Counted from the first letter of the stretch, positions 34,509-44,270 are shown. The stretch is DNA of 64,000 nucleotides from Bacteroidales bacterium (GCA_017545365.1 JAFWOP010000058.1:33553-97552), one strand, 5' to 3'. A program made the numbers and translations. Notes: generated from the letters alone by a model not told the origin.

Positions 34509-34597
34509 TCTCATCGCTTAGGGGCGATACCAAGTCATTACTGACCAGTGATTTGTTGACATCACCCACGACCTTTGCCGCCAATTACTCCCTCATA
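34503..34597 (-). promoter_or_regulatory. Probable yybP-ykoY manganese riboswitch
   Basis: In the 5' UTR of terC. On the minus strand a TATGAG/CTCATA closing stem (complements of 34592-34597 and 34503-34508) encloses the loop GGAGTAA directly after the 5' arm, an internal hairpin with GTCAACA, and an ATCGCC..GCGAT hairpin followed by GAGACT. These correspond to the GGGGAGUA, GUCAACA and GCAAGACU landmarks known from yybP-ykoY RNAs. TerC and MntP genes lie downstream. Binding of Mn2+ should stabilise the closing stem and prevent the terminator (on-switch). Class call by eye, no covariance search. Confidence 0.7.
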
Positions 34598-34607
34598 AAT
34601 TCAATTG

Positions 34608-34615
34608 CAAAAATA
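34608..34615 (-). promoter_or_regulatory. -7 box of the terC operon
   Basis: The minus strand reads TATTTTTG (TAnnTTTG). It predicts a transcript start near 34601, four bases before the riboswitch stem. Confidence 0.6.
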
Positions 34616-34644
34616 CACTTTTTTTTTGGATTATTGCCTTTTTT

Positions 34645-35541
34645 TCATCCTACCGTCAGCGGATTGAAAAGAGAGCCTTCGGCCTCTGGGTGCTGGGCGA
34701 GGTATTCGTGAGCCACCCAGCCCATAGTATGGCGCAAATTCAACTCCGAAAGATACCGCCGCCCTTCGGTGTCGAGGATGAAATCGACCCCAAGCGGACC
34801 TTGGTAAAAGGGAGACACATGGGCACAGAGCCAGTCTTCCAACCCATGACGCTCGGCACTGGTAATGCCCACACGCTGCCGGATGACATCGTCTGGCAGG
34901 AGGCGGTTGCCCTGATACACGCCGTGGGCAGACTCGAAGAGCGAATAGCCAAGAAATCGAAGGCCATCCTCGTCAACACTATATTCCAAAGCGAACTCCG
35001 CCACCACCCATCTGCGAGGCTCGACAATGACACAACGCTGCTCCCTCACCACCTTGCTCAACCACATGACATCCTGCTCCCCAAGATGCTCGGTGACCCA
35101 CCGGATCCCCCTGCCAGCCCCCGACCATGGAGCCTTCATCACCACAGACTGATGCTGGCTTACCATCGAAAGCACCTCCTCTATAGTAGTCGCAGCACAG
35201 CTTTGAGGCTGCAACGGCAAAACGGTCGTCCGATGCTGCAGCATCCGCCATCGAGCCAACATCTCGTCCGACGGCATGAGGGAGACTGGGACGCCCTGCT
35301 TAATGAGCTCGCATTTGAGAGTCAGATTCCATCCCCAGGGGACTATTCGGTCAAATTGAATGCTGTGAGTTAAGCGTTGCAGATTGTCGTATGCCGAAAG
35401 ACAACAGGCACCAGGGTAGAGCACCTGCATCAAAGAAGCTCCTCTCCGGGCAAAGTCAACGGCCGACCGAGGGGGAACATAATGAGCACGACCATTGGCG
35501 AGGCAAAGGTCGTGCTCAGGGTTAAATATGCAAAGCTGCAT
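34645..35541 (-). CDS. ATP-grasp-like protein of unknown function
   Basis: 298 aa. ATG at 35541 shares its A with the serA TAA stop (TAATG), which fixes the start; a longer frame exists upstream. ATP-grasp-like segments: VVMKAPWSGAGRGIRWV (ATP loop), CVIVEPRRWVVAEFALEY, GPLGVDFILDTEGRRYLSELNLRHTMGW. The N-terminus MQLCIFNPEHDLCLANG is characteristic of a Bacteroidetes-only family as far as I recall. Coupling to serC-serA implies a serine- or phosphoserine-related ligase, but the substrate is not known. Confidence 0.7.
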   Translation of the reverse strand: MQLCIFNPEHDLCLANGRAHYVPPRSAVDFARRGASLMQVLYPGACCLSAYDNLQRLTHSIQFDRIVPWGWNLTLKCELIKQGVPVSLMPSDEMLARWRMLQHRTTVLPLQPQSCAATTIEEVLSMVSQHQSVVMKAPWSGAGRGIRWVTEHLGEQDVMWLSKVVREQRCVIVEPRRWVVAEFALEYSVDEDGLRFLGYSLFESAHGVYQGNRLLPDDVIRQRVGITSAERHGLEDWLCAHVSPFYQGPLGVDFILDTEGRRYLSELNLRHTMGWVAHEYLAQHPEAEGSLFNPLTVG

Positions 35542-36461
35542 TATTTGTTCACTTGGAACTTGGTGCAACCGGTAGCGAAGAAGTCGCTAATCTGGTTGGC
35601 GGCGGCAATACCGGCATTGATGTTGGCCTCTTCAGTCTGAGCACCCATCTTTTTGGGTGTTGCAAAATAGCGGCCTTCGAAAGCCTTGAACTCGGCATCA
35701 GCATCGGGCATGATGTCGGTGATGTATTTGAGGTCGGTACGCTCGGCCATCAGCTTGAGCAGTTCGGGCTCGTTGATAACTTCCTTACGGGCACTGTTGA
35801 CGAGGATGCCGCCCTTGTGCATCTTGTTGACAAGAGCGTAGTTGATGCTCTGCTTGGTCTCTGCGGTAGCGGGGATGTGGAGGGACACTACATCGCAGGT
35901 CTCAAAGAGGGCTTCCTGATTGGCAACGGCAGTGGCGAGGCCAGAAGCGTTGATTTGGTCAGCGGTGAGGAAAGCATCGAAGGCATAGACATCCATACCG
36001 AATCCCTTGGCAATACGGGCCACGTTGCGTCCCACGTTACCGAAGGCGAGGATACCCAGTTTCTTGCCCATGAGCTCAGAGCCAGACTTGCCATTGTAGA
36101 AGTTGCGGACGCAGTAAACGAGCATACCCATGACGAGCTCGGCAACAGCATTGCTGTTCTGACCGGGGGTGTTCATGGCGACGATGCCACGGGCGGTGCA
36201 TGCCTCGAGGTCGAGGTTGTCATAACCGGCACCAGCGCGGACGACAATCTTCAGGTTCTTGGCGTGGTCGATAACCTCCTTGGTCACCTTGTCGGAGCGG
36301 ACGATAAGAGCGTCAGCATCTTCGACGGCTTTGTAGAAGTCATTCACGTCGGTATATTTTTCAAGAAGAGCCAGAGTGTGGCCGTTCTTCTCAACCACTT
36401 CGCGGATGCCGTCGACGGCCACTTTTGCGAAGGGCTTTTCTGTTGCTACTAAAACTTTCAT
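35541..36461 (-). CDS. serA: D-3-phosphoglycerate dehydrogenase
   Basis: 306 aa, short form without ACT domain. NAD Rossmann motif GNVGRNVAR, substrate Arg in NSARKEVINE, acidic DIMPDADAEF. The usual catalytic His motif (PHIGA) is replaced by TPKKMGAQTEEAN, which fits the lysine-type (IIIK) enzymes described for Entamoeba and Bacteroidetes. First step of serine synthesis, cytoplasmic. Lies 77 bp after serC and overlaps the ATP-grasp-like gene. Confidence 0.9.
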   Translation of the reverse strand: MKVLVATEKPFAKVAVDGIREVVEKNGHTLALLEKYTDVNDFYKAVEDADALIVRSDKVTKEVIDHAKNLKIVVRAGAGYDNLDLEACTARGIVAMNTPGQNSNAVAELVMGMLVYCVRNFYNGKSGSELMGKKLGILAFGNVGRNVARIAKGFGMDVYAFDAFLTADQINASGLATAVANQEALFETCDVVSLHIPATAETKQSINYALVNKMHKGGILVNSARKEVINEPELLKLMAERTDLKYITDIMPDADAEFKAFEGRYFATPKKMGAQTEEANINAGIAAANQISDFFATGCTKFQVNK

Positions 36462-36483
36462 GTTCTTTTGAATTAATAGCCTG

Positions 36484-36528
36484 ACTAGTGCTACTGGTAT
36501 TAACAGATAGACTAGTCAGACTAGAAAA
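36484..36528. repeat. Five 9-bp ACTAG-type units, locus 2 (two degenerate)
   Basis: ACTAGTGCT, ACTGGTATT, AACAGATAG, ACTAGTCAG and ACTAGAAAA at exact 9-bp steps in the serC-serA gap. Units two and three are degenerate. Confidence 0.75.
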
Positions 36529-36538
36529 TGATTATAAA

Positions 36539-37654
36539 TTACTTGTTAGCTTTCTCGAAGTCCTGCATGCACTGGACGAGAGCCTCGACGGCCTCGATGG
36601 TGCAAGCGTTGTAGAGGCTGGCGCGGAAGCCGCCCACGCTGCGGTGACCCTTGATGCCGACCATGCCGCGCTCTTTGGCAAAGGCCATGAAGGCATCCTG
36701 CAGGTTCTCACGGCCTTCGGCCATGACCCAGCAGTGGTTCATGATGGAGCGGTCCTCTTTGCACTCGACGGTGCCGCGGAACATGGTGTTGCGGTCGATT
36801 TCCTCATACAGCATGGCACTCTTCTTGAGGTTAATCTTGTTCATCTCGGCTACGCCGCCAATAGTGTTCTTAACCCACTTGAGGGTCTCGTGCATAACGA
36901 AGATCGGCAGCACAGGAGGAGTGTTGAACATGGAGATGTTCTTGGCCTCCTCGGCAGCATGGGTACGGTAGTCAACCATGGTGGGCAGGGGGTTCATGTA
37001 CTGACGGTCGGTAATCTTGCCGAGGATGTCTTTGCGGACGATGACGAAGGTGACACCGGCAGGACCGACGTTCTTCTGAGCACCACCATAGATGAGGCCG
37101 TACTTGGTCACGTCGACGGGACGGCTCATGATGTCGGAGCTCATATCAGCGACCAACATCGTGGGGCAGTTCTCTATATCATACTTAATCTCGGTGCCGT
37201 AGATGGTGTTGTTCGTGGTGATGTGGAAATAGTCGGCATCAGCGGGAACCTTCTCGATGAAGTTCTTGGGGATATAGCTGTAAGTCTTGTCCTCACTGCT
37301 GGCGACGATGACGGTCTCACCAAAGTTCTTAGCCTCTTTGGCAGCCTTCTTGGCCCAGACACCGGTCTGCAGATAGGCAGCCTTCTTGTTGAGCAGGTTG
37401 GCGGGGACGGTCATAAACTGGGTGCTGGCACCACCACCAAGGAACAGTACCTCGTACTCGGCGGGGATGTTCAAAAGTTCGCGCCAAAGCTGACGGGTCT
37501 CCTCCATGGTGCGCTCCCAACCAGGAGTACGATGGGAGATTTCCATCAGACCGATACCGGTGTTATCGAAGTCGCGAATGGCGTTGATAGTGGACTCAAC
37601 CGCCTCTTTCGGCAGGACGCAGGGACCTGCGTTGAAATTATAAGCTGTTTTCAT
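36539..37654 (-). CDS. serC: Phosphoserine aminotransferase
   Basis: 371 aa. The start at 37654 ([15 protein letters not shown]) is preferred to a longer in-frame start at 37708, because all SerC begin with this NFNAGP block. PLP lysine in [23 protein letters not shown]. Converts 3-phosphohydroxypyruvate to phosphoserine, the step after SerA. Its own promoter is 63 bp upstream. Confidence 0.95.
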   Translation of the reverse strand: MKTAYNFNAGPCVLPKEAVESTINAIRDFDNTGIGLMEISHRTPGWERTMEETRQLWRELLNIPAEYEVLFLGGGASTQFMTVPANLLNKKAAYLQTGVWAKKAAKEAKNFGETVIVASSEDKTYSYIPKNFIEKVPADADYFHITTNNTIYGTEIKYDIENCPTMLVADMSSDIMSRPVDVTKYGLIYGGAQKNVGPAGVTFVIVRKDILGKITDRQYMNPLPTMVDYRTHAAEEAKNISMFNTPPVLPIFVMHETLKWVKNTIGGVAEMNKINLKKSAMLYEEIDRNTMFRGTVECKEDRSIMNHCWVMAEGRENLQDAFMAFAKERGMVGIKGHRSVGGFRASLYNACTIEAVEALVQCMQDFEKANK

Positions 37655-37716
37655 TTGATTTGAATTTGAATGATTTATAATGATTTTTCCGAATTTGAGT
37701 ATCTCCAATTCGACTG

Positions 37717-37724
37717 CAAAGTTA
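37717..37724 (-). promoter_or_regulatory. -7 box of serC-serA
   Basis: The minus strand reads TAACTTTG, an exact TAnnTTTG match. Confidence 0.55.
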
Positions 37725-38529
37725 CTCTTTTATTTTAATATAATGATACTTTTAATAAAAAAAATACGCCCTCCACGCATTTCCCACTCACACGCGAGAA
37801 TAAAAAAAGCCTCCCTTCCCACACATCTCAGACGGAAAACCGCCCAAATTCGTAATGCGGCCACGCCATGCTCCACCAAGGGTCCGCCAATGTACCATCG
37901 CCACGACAAGTTCTTTCCACCTTGCTGGAACACAACTCCTACTAGGTGGAAATGTCCCAAAAACACAAAAAAATGAATGGGTATTTAACAAATCAAGCAC
38001 GTTTTTTACAACCCACCACAGCCCCTTATCGGAAATAATTTTCGAACCAAAAATTGTGGATAAAAAAACATAATTATGATTATTAATCACTTAGAATTAA
38101 CCCCCTTTTCAGTGGGGACATGATTCTCAATATTTTACACATAATACACTATAATCCAAAGAATTAAAGACAATATTAACAAATATAATTCTATTGGTCA
38201 GCGAGTTGAAAAAATAATGAACAGGCGAGGCGAAAGTTTGGAAAAAGGACGAAAAAAAAAGTACAAAAAACGAGAAAAAAGTGTATATTTAAAGGGCAAA
38301 AAAAAGAGGAAAAATACAAAGAGTTTATTTTTCAGTTTATTGTCCGAAAAGAAGGTATGAGAAAGTCTCGGTACGCTAGGATGCTTTACGAAAATTTTCC
38401 GACATGGACAAAATTATTTTTTCATACACTAGGTGATAAAAATGTTGCAACTTTGCATCTAGAAACGAAAAACGCACAAAACGCGTAATTGATACAAACA
38501 CAGTAAAAAGACAAACAAACAACATAATC
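37725..38529. other. AT-rich gene-free region upstream of dnaA, possible oriC
   Basis: About 800 bp between serC and dnaA with no supported gene. It is strongly AT-rich, with long A runs around 38220-38340. It contains a consensus DnaA box (38055-38063), a one-mismatch box TTTTACACA (38133-38141) and a weak promoter-like TTGCAACTTTG near 38454-38464. Only one perfect box was found, so the origin call is weak. Confidence 0.35.
38055..38063 (-). promoter_or_regulatory. DnaA box
   Basis: TGTGGATAA is the reverse complement of the consensus TTATCCACA. Confidence 0.55.
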
Positions 38530-39978
38530 ATGGAGCAAGAGTATCAGAGAGTATGGAATGAGTGTCTGGCATTTATCCACGACAACCTCACTGGCAAGGA
38601 AGGCGAGAACGCCTTCAAGATATGGTTTGAGCCTATCGTGCCCGTGAATTTGGAAGCCAACACGCTCATCATCCAAGTCCCCAGCCAGTTCTTCTACGAG
38701 TGGCTGGAGCAGAATTATGCTGAATTGTTGAAGGACGCCATCCGACTCACCCTGGGTCCCAACGCTTGCCTACAATATAGTATAGTGATAGATTCAAGCA
38801 TCACCGAATCCCCTATCACCACCAGCATTCCTTCCTCCGGACGCCAATCGACCCTCAACCGCGCCAAAGACGTCCCCGTCAACTTACAAACGGGCGACAG
38901 CCACGACTTCCCCAACCCCTTCGTGATACCCGGCATCCAGAAGATACGCATCAACTCACAGCTGAGCTCGGCCTACACTTTAAAGAACTTCGTGGAAGGC
39001 GAGTGCAACCGCCTGGCACGCGCAGCCGGATATGCCGTGGCCGAGAACCCCGGCAAGACAGCCTTCAACCCCCTGATGCTTCACGGCGGCGTAGGCCTTG
39101 GCAAGACCCATCTGGCCAACGCCATCGGACTACAAACCAAGGAATTCCACCCCGAAAAGACCGTCCTCTACGTCACCTCCGAACAGTTCATGCAGCAATA
39201 CATGGACGCCGGCCGCAACGGCACCACCTCCGACTTTGTCCACTTCTATGAAATGGTCGACGTGCTCATCGTCGACGACATCCAGTTCTGGGCCAACAAA
39301 GCCACCCGCACCCAGGAGGCCTTCTTCCACATCTTCAACACCCTGCATCAGGCCAGCAAGCAAATCATCATCACCAGCGACAAAGCACCCAGCGAGCTCC
39401 AAGGACTGGAAACACGCCTCAACTCGCGCCTCAAATGGGGCCTCGCCGCCGAACTGCTGCCCCCCGACGTGGAAACCCGTATGAACATCCTTCGCCAGAA
39501 AATGCGCAACGACGGAGTGGAAATGCCCGACGACGTCATCGAATATATCGCCTACAACATCAACACCAACGTCCGCGAACTGGAAGGAGCGCTCATCTCC
39601 CTCATGGCCCAGTCGTCGCTCAACCACCGCGACATCACCCTCGACCTGGCCCGCCAGATGGTCGACAAATTCGTCAAAAGCACCAACCGCGAAGTCACCA
39701 TCGACTACATCCAGAAGGTGGTCTGCGACTACTTCAACATCCCCATCGACAGCATCCAGTCGCGCACCCGCAAACGCGAAATCGTACAAGCCCGACAGCT
39801 CACCATGTATTTCGCCAAAAAACTGACCAAATCCTCCCTGGCCATCATCGGCCTGCAGTGCGGCAACAAGGACCACGCCACCGTCCTCCACGCCTGCAAA
39901 ACCGTCGCCAACCTCGCCGAAACCGACAAGCAGTTCCGCTACTGGATCGACGACCTAGAGAAAAAGTTCAAAGAATAA
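38530..39978 (+). CDS. dnaA: Chromosomal replication initiator DnaA
   Basis: 482 aa. N-terminal domain I about 1-85, linker, AAA+ domain with Walker A GGVGLGKTHLANAIG and Walker B VLIVDDIQFW, then domain IV with DHATVLHACKTV, the DnaA-box recognition signature. Initiates replication at oriC. dnaN and recF do not follow it; a flavin reductase gene starts 4 bp later. Confidence 0.97.
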   Translation: MEQEYQRVWNECLAFIHDNLTGKEGENAFKIWFEPIVPVNLEANTLIIQVPSQFFYEWLEQNYAELLKDAIRLTLGPNACLQYSIVIDSSITESPITTSIPSSGRQSTLNRAKDVPVNLQTGDSHDFPNPFVIPGIQKIRINSQLSSAYTLKNFVEGECNRLARAAGYAVAENPGKTAFNPLMLHGGVGLGKTHLANAIGLQTKEFHPEKTVLYVTSEQFMQQYMDAGRNGTTSDFVHFYEMVDVLIVDDIQFWANKATRTQEAFFHIFNTLHQASKQIIITSDKAPSELQGLETRLNSRLKWGLAAELLPPDVETRMNILRQKMRNDGVEMPDDVIEYIAYNINTNVRELEGALISLMAQSSLNHRDITLDLARQMVDKFVKSTNREVTIDYIQKVVCDYFNIPIDSIQSRTRKREIVQARQLTMYFAKKLTKSSLAIIGLQCGNKDHATVLHACKTVANLAETDKQFRYWIDDLEKKFKE

Positions 39979-39981
39979 ACC

Positions 39982-40548
39982 ATGAAAATCCCATTCAAAC
40001 CGGGCACACTCATCTATCCCCTGCCCGCTGTAATGGTCAGTTGCGGCGACCAACCCGACAACTACAATATACTCACTATCGCATGGACGGGCACTATATG
40101 CAGTGACCCGCCCATGTGCTATATATCGGTACGCCACGAACGCCACTCCTACGACATCATCCGCCGCACGGGCGAATTCGTCATCAACCTCACCACCGAG
40201 GACCTCGCCTACGCCACCGACTGGTGCGGCGTACGCAGCGGACGCGAACACGACAAATTCAAAACCCTCCACCTCACCCCCGAAACCGGGCAAATCGTCA
40301 AAGCACCCCTCATCGCCGAAAGCCCACTGAACATCGAATGCCAGGTGACCGACATACGCCCCCTGGGCAGCCACGACATGTTCATTGCCAACGTCGTGGC
40401 CGTCAACGCCGAAGAAAAGCTCATCGACAAAGGCACCGGCGCCTTCCAGCTCAACCATGCCCGCCCCCTCGCCTTCTCACATGGCAAATACTACGGCCTC
40501 GGCGAGAAAATCGGCGGCTTCGGCTTCAGCGTCAAAAAGAAGAAATAG
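39982..40548 (+). CDS. Flavin reductase-like (FMN-binding split barrel) protein
   Basis: 188 aa. MKIPFKPGTLIYPLPAVMVS, LTIAWTGTICSDPPMCYISV and GEFVINLTTEDLAYATDWCG are typical of the flavin-reductase-like family. Probably binds FMN; substrate unknown. Begins 4 bp after dnaA. Confidence 0.85.
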   Translation: MKIPFKPGTLIYPLPAVMVSCGDQPDNYNILTIAWTGTICSDPPMCYISVRHERHSYDIIRRTGEFVINLTTEDLAYATDWCGVRSGREHDKFKTLHLTPETGQIVKAPLIAESPLNIECQVTDIRPLGSHDMFIANVVAVNAEEKLIDKGTGAFQLNHARPLAFSHGKYYGLGEKIGGFGFSVKKKK

Positions 40549-40616
40549 CGGGCACCCGCCCCCTCACACCTCAAGAACAACAACAAACAGTCAACAACAA
40601 CAAACCCAATACAGCC

Positions 40617-41561
40617 ATGAACATCGTATGTGTAGAGCCCCTCGGCATCAGCCAAGAACAGTTCGAAACCCTCAGAAAAGACTTCGCCGCCCAAGGCCAC
40701 AACTTCAGCTACCACATGGACCGCAAGGAGGACACCCCCACCCTCGTGTCCCGCATGAAAGATGCCGAAATAGCAATCATCTCCAACATCAAACTGCCCG
40801 CCGAGGCACTACAGCAATGCCCACACCTGCAATACCTCTCCGTCGCCTTCACCGGCCTTGACCACATCGACCTCGCCTACTGCCAGCAGCACGGCATCAC
40901 CGTCCAAAATGCCGCCGGCTACTCCACCACCGCAGTCAGCGAACTGGCCGTCGGCCTGATGCTCGACCTCCTGCGCCAAATCACCCGCTTCGACGGCACC
41001 ATCCGCCAGGGCCAAGGCCGCGGCATGTTCCTCGGACGCGAACTGAAGGGCAAGACCATCGGCGTCGTCGGCACCGGCACCATCGGCACCGCCGTCATAC
41101 GCCTCCTCAACGCCTTCGGATGCCGCGTCCTCGCCTACAACCGCAGCCAACACGACGAGGTGAAAGCCCTCGGCGCCACCTACACCGACCTCGACACCCT
41201 CCTGCAACAGAGCGACATTGTCACCCTCCACGTCCCCATGACCGCCGAAACCCACCACCTCATCAGCGCCCAACGCATCGCCATGATGAAGCCCAACGCC
41301 ATACTCATCAACACCGCCCGCGGCAACGTCGTGGACATCCCCGCCCTGGCCGACGCCCTGAAAAAAGGCACCATAGCCGGTGCCGGCATCGACGTCTACG
41401 AGCAGGAACCCCCGCTTCCCGCAGACCATCCCCTGCTCCATGCCCCCAACTGCGTCTGCGTCCCCCACATCGGCTATGCCTCACGCGAAGCCTTCGACAT
41501 CCGTGCCGACATAGTTTTCGACCATGTGCGCAATTTTTTGCACAACACGTGTACAAAATAG
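40617..41561 (+). CDS. D-isomer-specific 2-hydroxyacid dehydrogenase
   Basis: 314 aa from ATG 40617; the frame is open upstream but the conserved protein begins at MNIVCVEPLGIS. Rossmann motif VGTGTIGTAV, catalytic Arg in NTARGNVVD, Glu in DVYEQEPPLP, His in PHIGYASREA. NAD(P)-dependent reduction of a 2-keto acid; D-lactate, glycerate or hydroxypyruvate are all possible. Confidence 0.88.
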   Translation: MNIVCVEPLGISQEQFETLRKDFAAQGHNFSYHMDRKEDTPTLVSRMKDAEIAIISNIKLPAEALQQCPHLQYLSVAFTGLDHIDLAYCQQHGITVQNAAGYSTTAVSELAVGLMLDLLRQITRFDGTIRQGQGRGMFLGRELKGKTIGVVGTGTIGTAVIRLLNAFGCRVLAYNRSQHDEVKALGATYTDLDTLLQQSDIVTLHVPMTAETHHLISAQRIAMMKPNAILINTARGNVVDIPALADALKKGTIAGAGIDVYEQEPPLPADHPLLHAPNCVCVPHIGYASREAFDIRADIVFDHVRNFLHNTCTK

Positions 41562-41579
41562 ATATATAATAATCAAACA

Positions 41580-43949
41580 ATGAAACATCTTCCAATCCTG
41601 CTGACCACCGTCATCATTGCCCTCGCGGCAAATGCTGCACCCGTCGACATCCAAAAAGCCCAAATCGCAGGCACCCACTTCCTTCAAAAGAAATGCACCC
41701 TGCAGTCCGACAGCCGCCTGACGCCCTACACCGGGCAGCGGCAATTCGAGGGACTCTACATCTTCAACCTCGGCTCTCGGGGTTTCGTCATCGTTGGTGC
41801 CGACGACCGCTGCACCCCCATCCTAGGCTATTCGCTCAACGGCAGCTTCGAAGCCGAGAATGCCCCCACCAACTTCCTCGCATGGTTGGAAGACTGCTCC
41901 CAATCCATTCAGGAAGGCATCAAAGCCGACACCCCTCAGGACCCATCCATACTCAAACTATGGAACGAGCTCCTCAACCCGCCGACGCAAGGAGCCGCCG
42001 ACGCCAAAAGCGACACCTACCTCCTCACCTCCACCTGGGAGCAAGGTAGCGGATATAACAATTACTGCCCCGTCCTCAACGGCAAGCATGTCGTCGTAGG
42101 CTGCATCGCCACTGCCATGGCCCAAATCATCCGCTACTACGGCGTCCCCACCCGCGGTTTCGGTCAAAAGTCCTACCGCGACCCCTACTACGGCATACTC
42201 GCCGTCGACTTCGACACCACCGAATACGACTACAGCCTGATGCCCGACCACATCTCGCGGCGCAGCACCGCCGCCGAGCGCGACATGGTGTCGCGCCTCT
42301 GCTACCACTGCGGCATCGTCACCAACATGACCTACCAGTCGCCCGACCACACCTCCGGCAGCGGCTCCTTCAACAGCCGCGTGCCCGAAGCCCTCACCTA
42401 TTTCGGCTACACCAACGCCACGCACTACAACCGTCTGAACCTCAACAACGACTCGTTATGGACCGCCCTCATCCGCAACGAAATCGACAACCGTCGCCCC
42501 ATCGAGTACTCCGGCTACGGCGACGATGGCGGCCACGCCTTCGTCCTCGATGGCTACAACGACGATAACCAGTACCACTTCAACTGGGGCTGGGGCGGCT
42601 ACGCCGACGGCTTCTACTCCCTCACCACCATGGCCGGCTTCACCCTCAACCACGAGATGACCATCAACATCTACCCCTCCGGCTGGGACGGCCACCTGAA
42701 CCGATTCCTTGTATCCCCCGACGGCCACGGCAACGGCACCTCATGGGAGCAAGCCAACAGCGACTACACCTCCGCAATACTCCTCAGCAGCATGAACAAC
42801 AAGGAAATATGGTTCAAGGAAGGAGTCTACACAGGCGACACCACTAACGCCGACTACGCCTTCCTCTTCTCCCATCCCGCCACCATCATGGGCGGATTCG
42901 AGGGTACCGAGACCTCCATCAACCAGCACAACCCCAAAGACCACCCCACCATCCTGAGCGGCCAAGGCACACGCGGCGTGCTCTATGCCCGTTGCAACGC
43001 CTACAACGCGCAACTGAAGATATACAACCTCATCATCCAAGACGGCCACAGCACCAACAAACACGTGTTAGACCTGACCGGCGATGTACAGGCCAAATAC
43101 ATCACCATACACGACTGCCGCTCCGACAGCGGCCAGCTGGTGGGGCTCTACAACGGCAGCCTCCTGGTGGCCTCCGACATCTACAACAACCAGGCCCCCA
43201 CCATCTGCTACGCCAACAGCAGCTCCATCCGTCAAAGCCTCATCTACAACAACGACGGCAACGCCCTAACCCTTACCTCCAACGGCAAAGCCATCAACTG
43301 CAACATAGTGAGCAACCACGGCACCGGCGTGACCCTCCGTACCTCCAACAACACCTTCATCAACAACATCGTATGGAACAACGACACCAACCTGCACGTC
43401 GACTCGCTCCTCAGCCTCAACACTTTCCACCACTGTGCCATTGAAGGCGATGCCGTCTTCGAAGACAGCACCATCGTGTGGCTGAACAGCCAAAACGAGC
43501 ATCCCCAAGGCCCCCGTTTCAAGCACCCCAGCCTCACCCAAGGCCTTGCGGGCTACGACAGCCAGCTCGACTGGCACCTGATGCGCGGCTCGGCATGCAT
43601 CAATGCCGGCCTTCGCCAGTTCGACAGCAATCCCGACGGCGACTTCGACGGCGCCCTGCGTACCCGCCAGGGGGTCACCGACATCGGATGCTACGAGACC
43701 AACTATCCCGTCGGCATCGACAACCCCCAGACAGCACAGACCCTCAACGTCTTCCCCAACCCTGCCACCACCACCCTCACGCTCACCAACTGCACACCCG
43801 GCCCCATACAATTATTCGACATGACAGGCCGCAAAGTCGTCGAAGCTACCGCCAATGCCGACACCCTGACCCTCGACATCAGCCAGCTGCCCAAGGGCGT
43901 GTACTTCCTCAAGTCCGGCCCCAACACTATCAAGCTGGTCAAACGCTAG
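41580..43949 (+). CDS. C10 cysteine protease with beta-helix and T9SS sorting domain
   Basis: 789 aa. Signal peptide ends near ANA (19). Spi-like pro-domain (QIAGTHFLQ, GFVIVGADDRCTPILGYS). Catalytic C175 in VGCIATAMAQIIRYYG and H319 in DDGGHAFVLDGY, followed by FNWGWGGY. From about 375 to 690 a right-handed beta-helix (choice-of-anchor/polymorphic-repeat type: IMGGFEG, ILSGQGTRGVLYAR, ANSSSIRQSLIYNN, TFINNIVWNN). The last ~70 residues are a T9SS type A domain (LNVFPNPATTTLTL, IQLFDMTGRKV). Secreted or surface protease, a paralogue of 24790-27696 with different accessory domains. Confidence 0.9.
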   Translation: MKHLPILLTTVIIALAANAAPVDIQKAQIAGTHFLQKKCTLQSDSRLTPYTGQRQFEGLYIFNLGSRGFVIVGADDRCTPILGYSLNGSFEAENAPTNFLAWLEDCSQSIQEGIKADTPQDPSILKLWNELLNPPTQGAADAKSDTYLLTSTWEQGSGYNNYCPVLNGKHVVVGCIATAMAQIIRYYGVPTRGFGQKSYRDPYYGILAVDFDTTEYDYSLMPDHISRRSTAAERDMVSRLCYHCGIVTNMTYQSPDHTSGSGSFNSRVPEALTYFGYTNATHYNRLNLNNDSLWTALIRNEIDNRRPIEYSGYGDDGGHAFVLDGYNDDNQYHFNWGWGGYADGFYSLTTMAGFTLNHEMTINIYPSGWDGHLNRFLVSPDGHGNGTSWEQANSDYTSAILLSSMNNKEIWFKEGVYTGDTTNADYAFLFSHPATIMGGFEGTETSINQHNPKDHPTILSGQGTRGVLYARCNAYNAQLKIYNLIIQDGHSTNKHVLDLTGDVQAKYITIHDCRSDSGQLVGLYNGSLLVASDIYNNQAPTICYANSSSIRQSLIYNNDGNALTLTSNGKAINCNIVSNHGTGVTLRTSNNTFINNIVWNNDTNLHVDSLLSLNTFHHCAIEGDAVFEDSTIVWLNSQNEHPQGPRFKHPSLTQGLAGYDSQLDWHLMRGSACINAGLRQFDSNPDGDFDGALRTRQGVTDIGCYETNYPVGIDNPQTAQTLNVFPNPATTTLTLTNCTPGPIQLFDMTGRKVVEATANADTLTLDISQLPKGVYFLKSGPNTIKLVKR

Positions 43950-43973
43950 GCCTCAACCCAGAACATAAACTGC

Positions 43974-44018
43974 CACTCCTGCGCCAGAATCGGACATTCC
44001 CGCGCAGGAGTGTTTTTT
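43974..44018 (+). terminator. Rho-independent terminator
   Basis: CACTCCTGCGC (43974-43984) pairs with GCGCAGGAGTG (44002-44012), followed by six T. The interval 44019-44203 holds nothing I can name. Confidence 0.9.
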
Positions 44019-44203
44019 ATCGCCCTTTCAAGCACCCCACCACGTTCCAAGTTCACCTTTTTTTAGCTACAATACGGACCCTTTAAAGACATCTATAGGT
44101 TATCCTATCCTATAAACACCTTAAAACAGCCCTACTCTTCACTTACAAAAAGCGAAGCTACAGGGGGGGTGGATGGGTAACGGCGGCTTGAGGGCGTGGG
44201 GTG

Positions 44204-44236
44204 AAAAAAGCGGCCCTGTCATCACGACAGAGCCGC
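44204..44236 (-). terminator. Rho-independent terminator of the aminotransferase
   Basis: On the minus strand GCGGCTCTGTC..GACAGGGCCGC (one mismatch) is followed by TTTTTT. Confidence 0.8.
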
Positions 44237-44270
44237 ATGTGATAAACACTACTATTACAATTATGAATGG

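Noticed and set aside
37680..38073. Short open frames in the AT-rich region before dnaA
   Set aside because: No conserved motif, poor composition, overlapping on both strands.
40116..40616. N-terminal extension of the 2-hydroxyacid dehydrogenase
   Set aside because: It is the flavin reductase gene read in another frame; the conserved protein begins at 40617.
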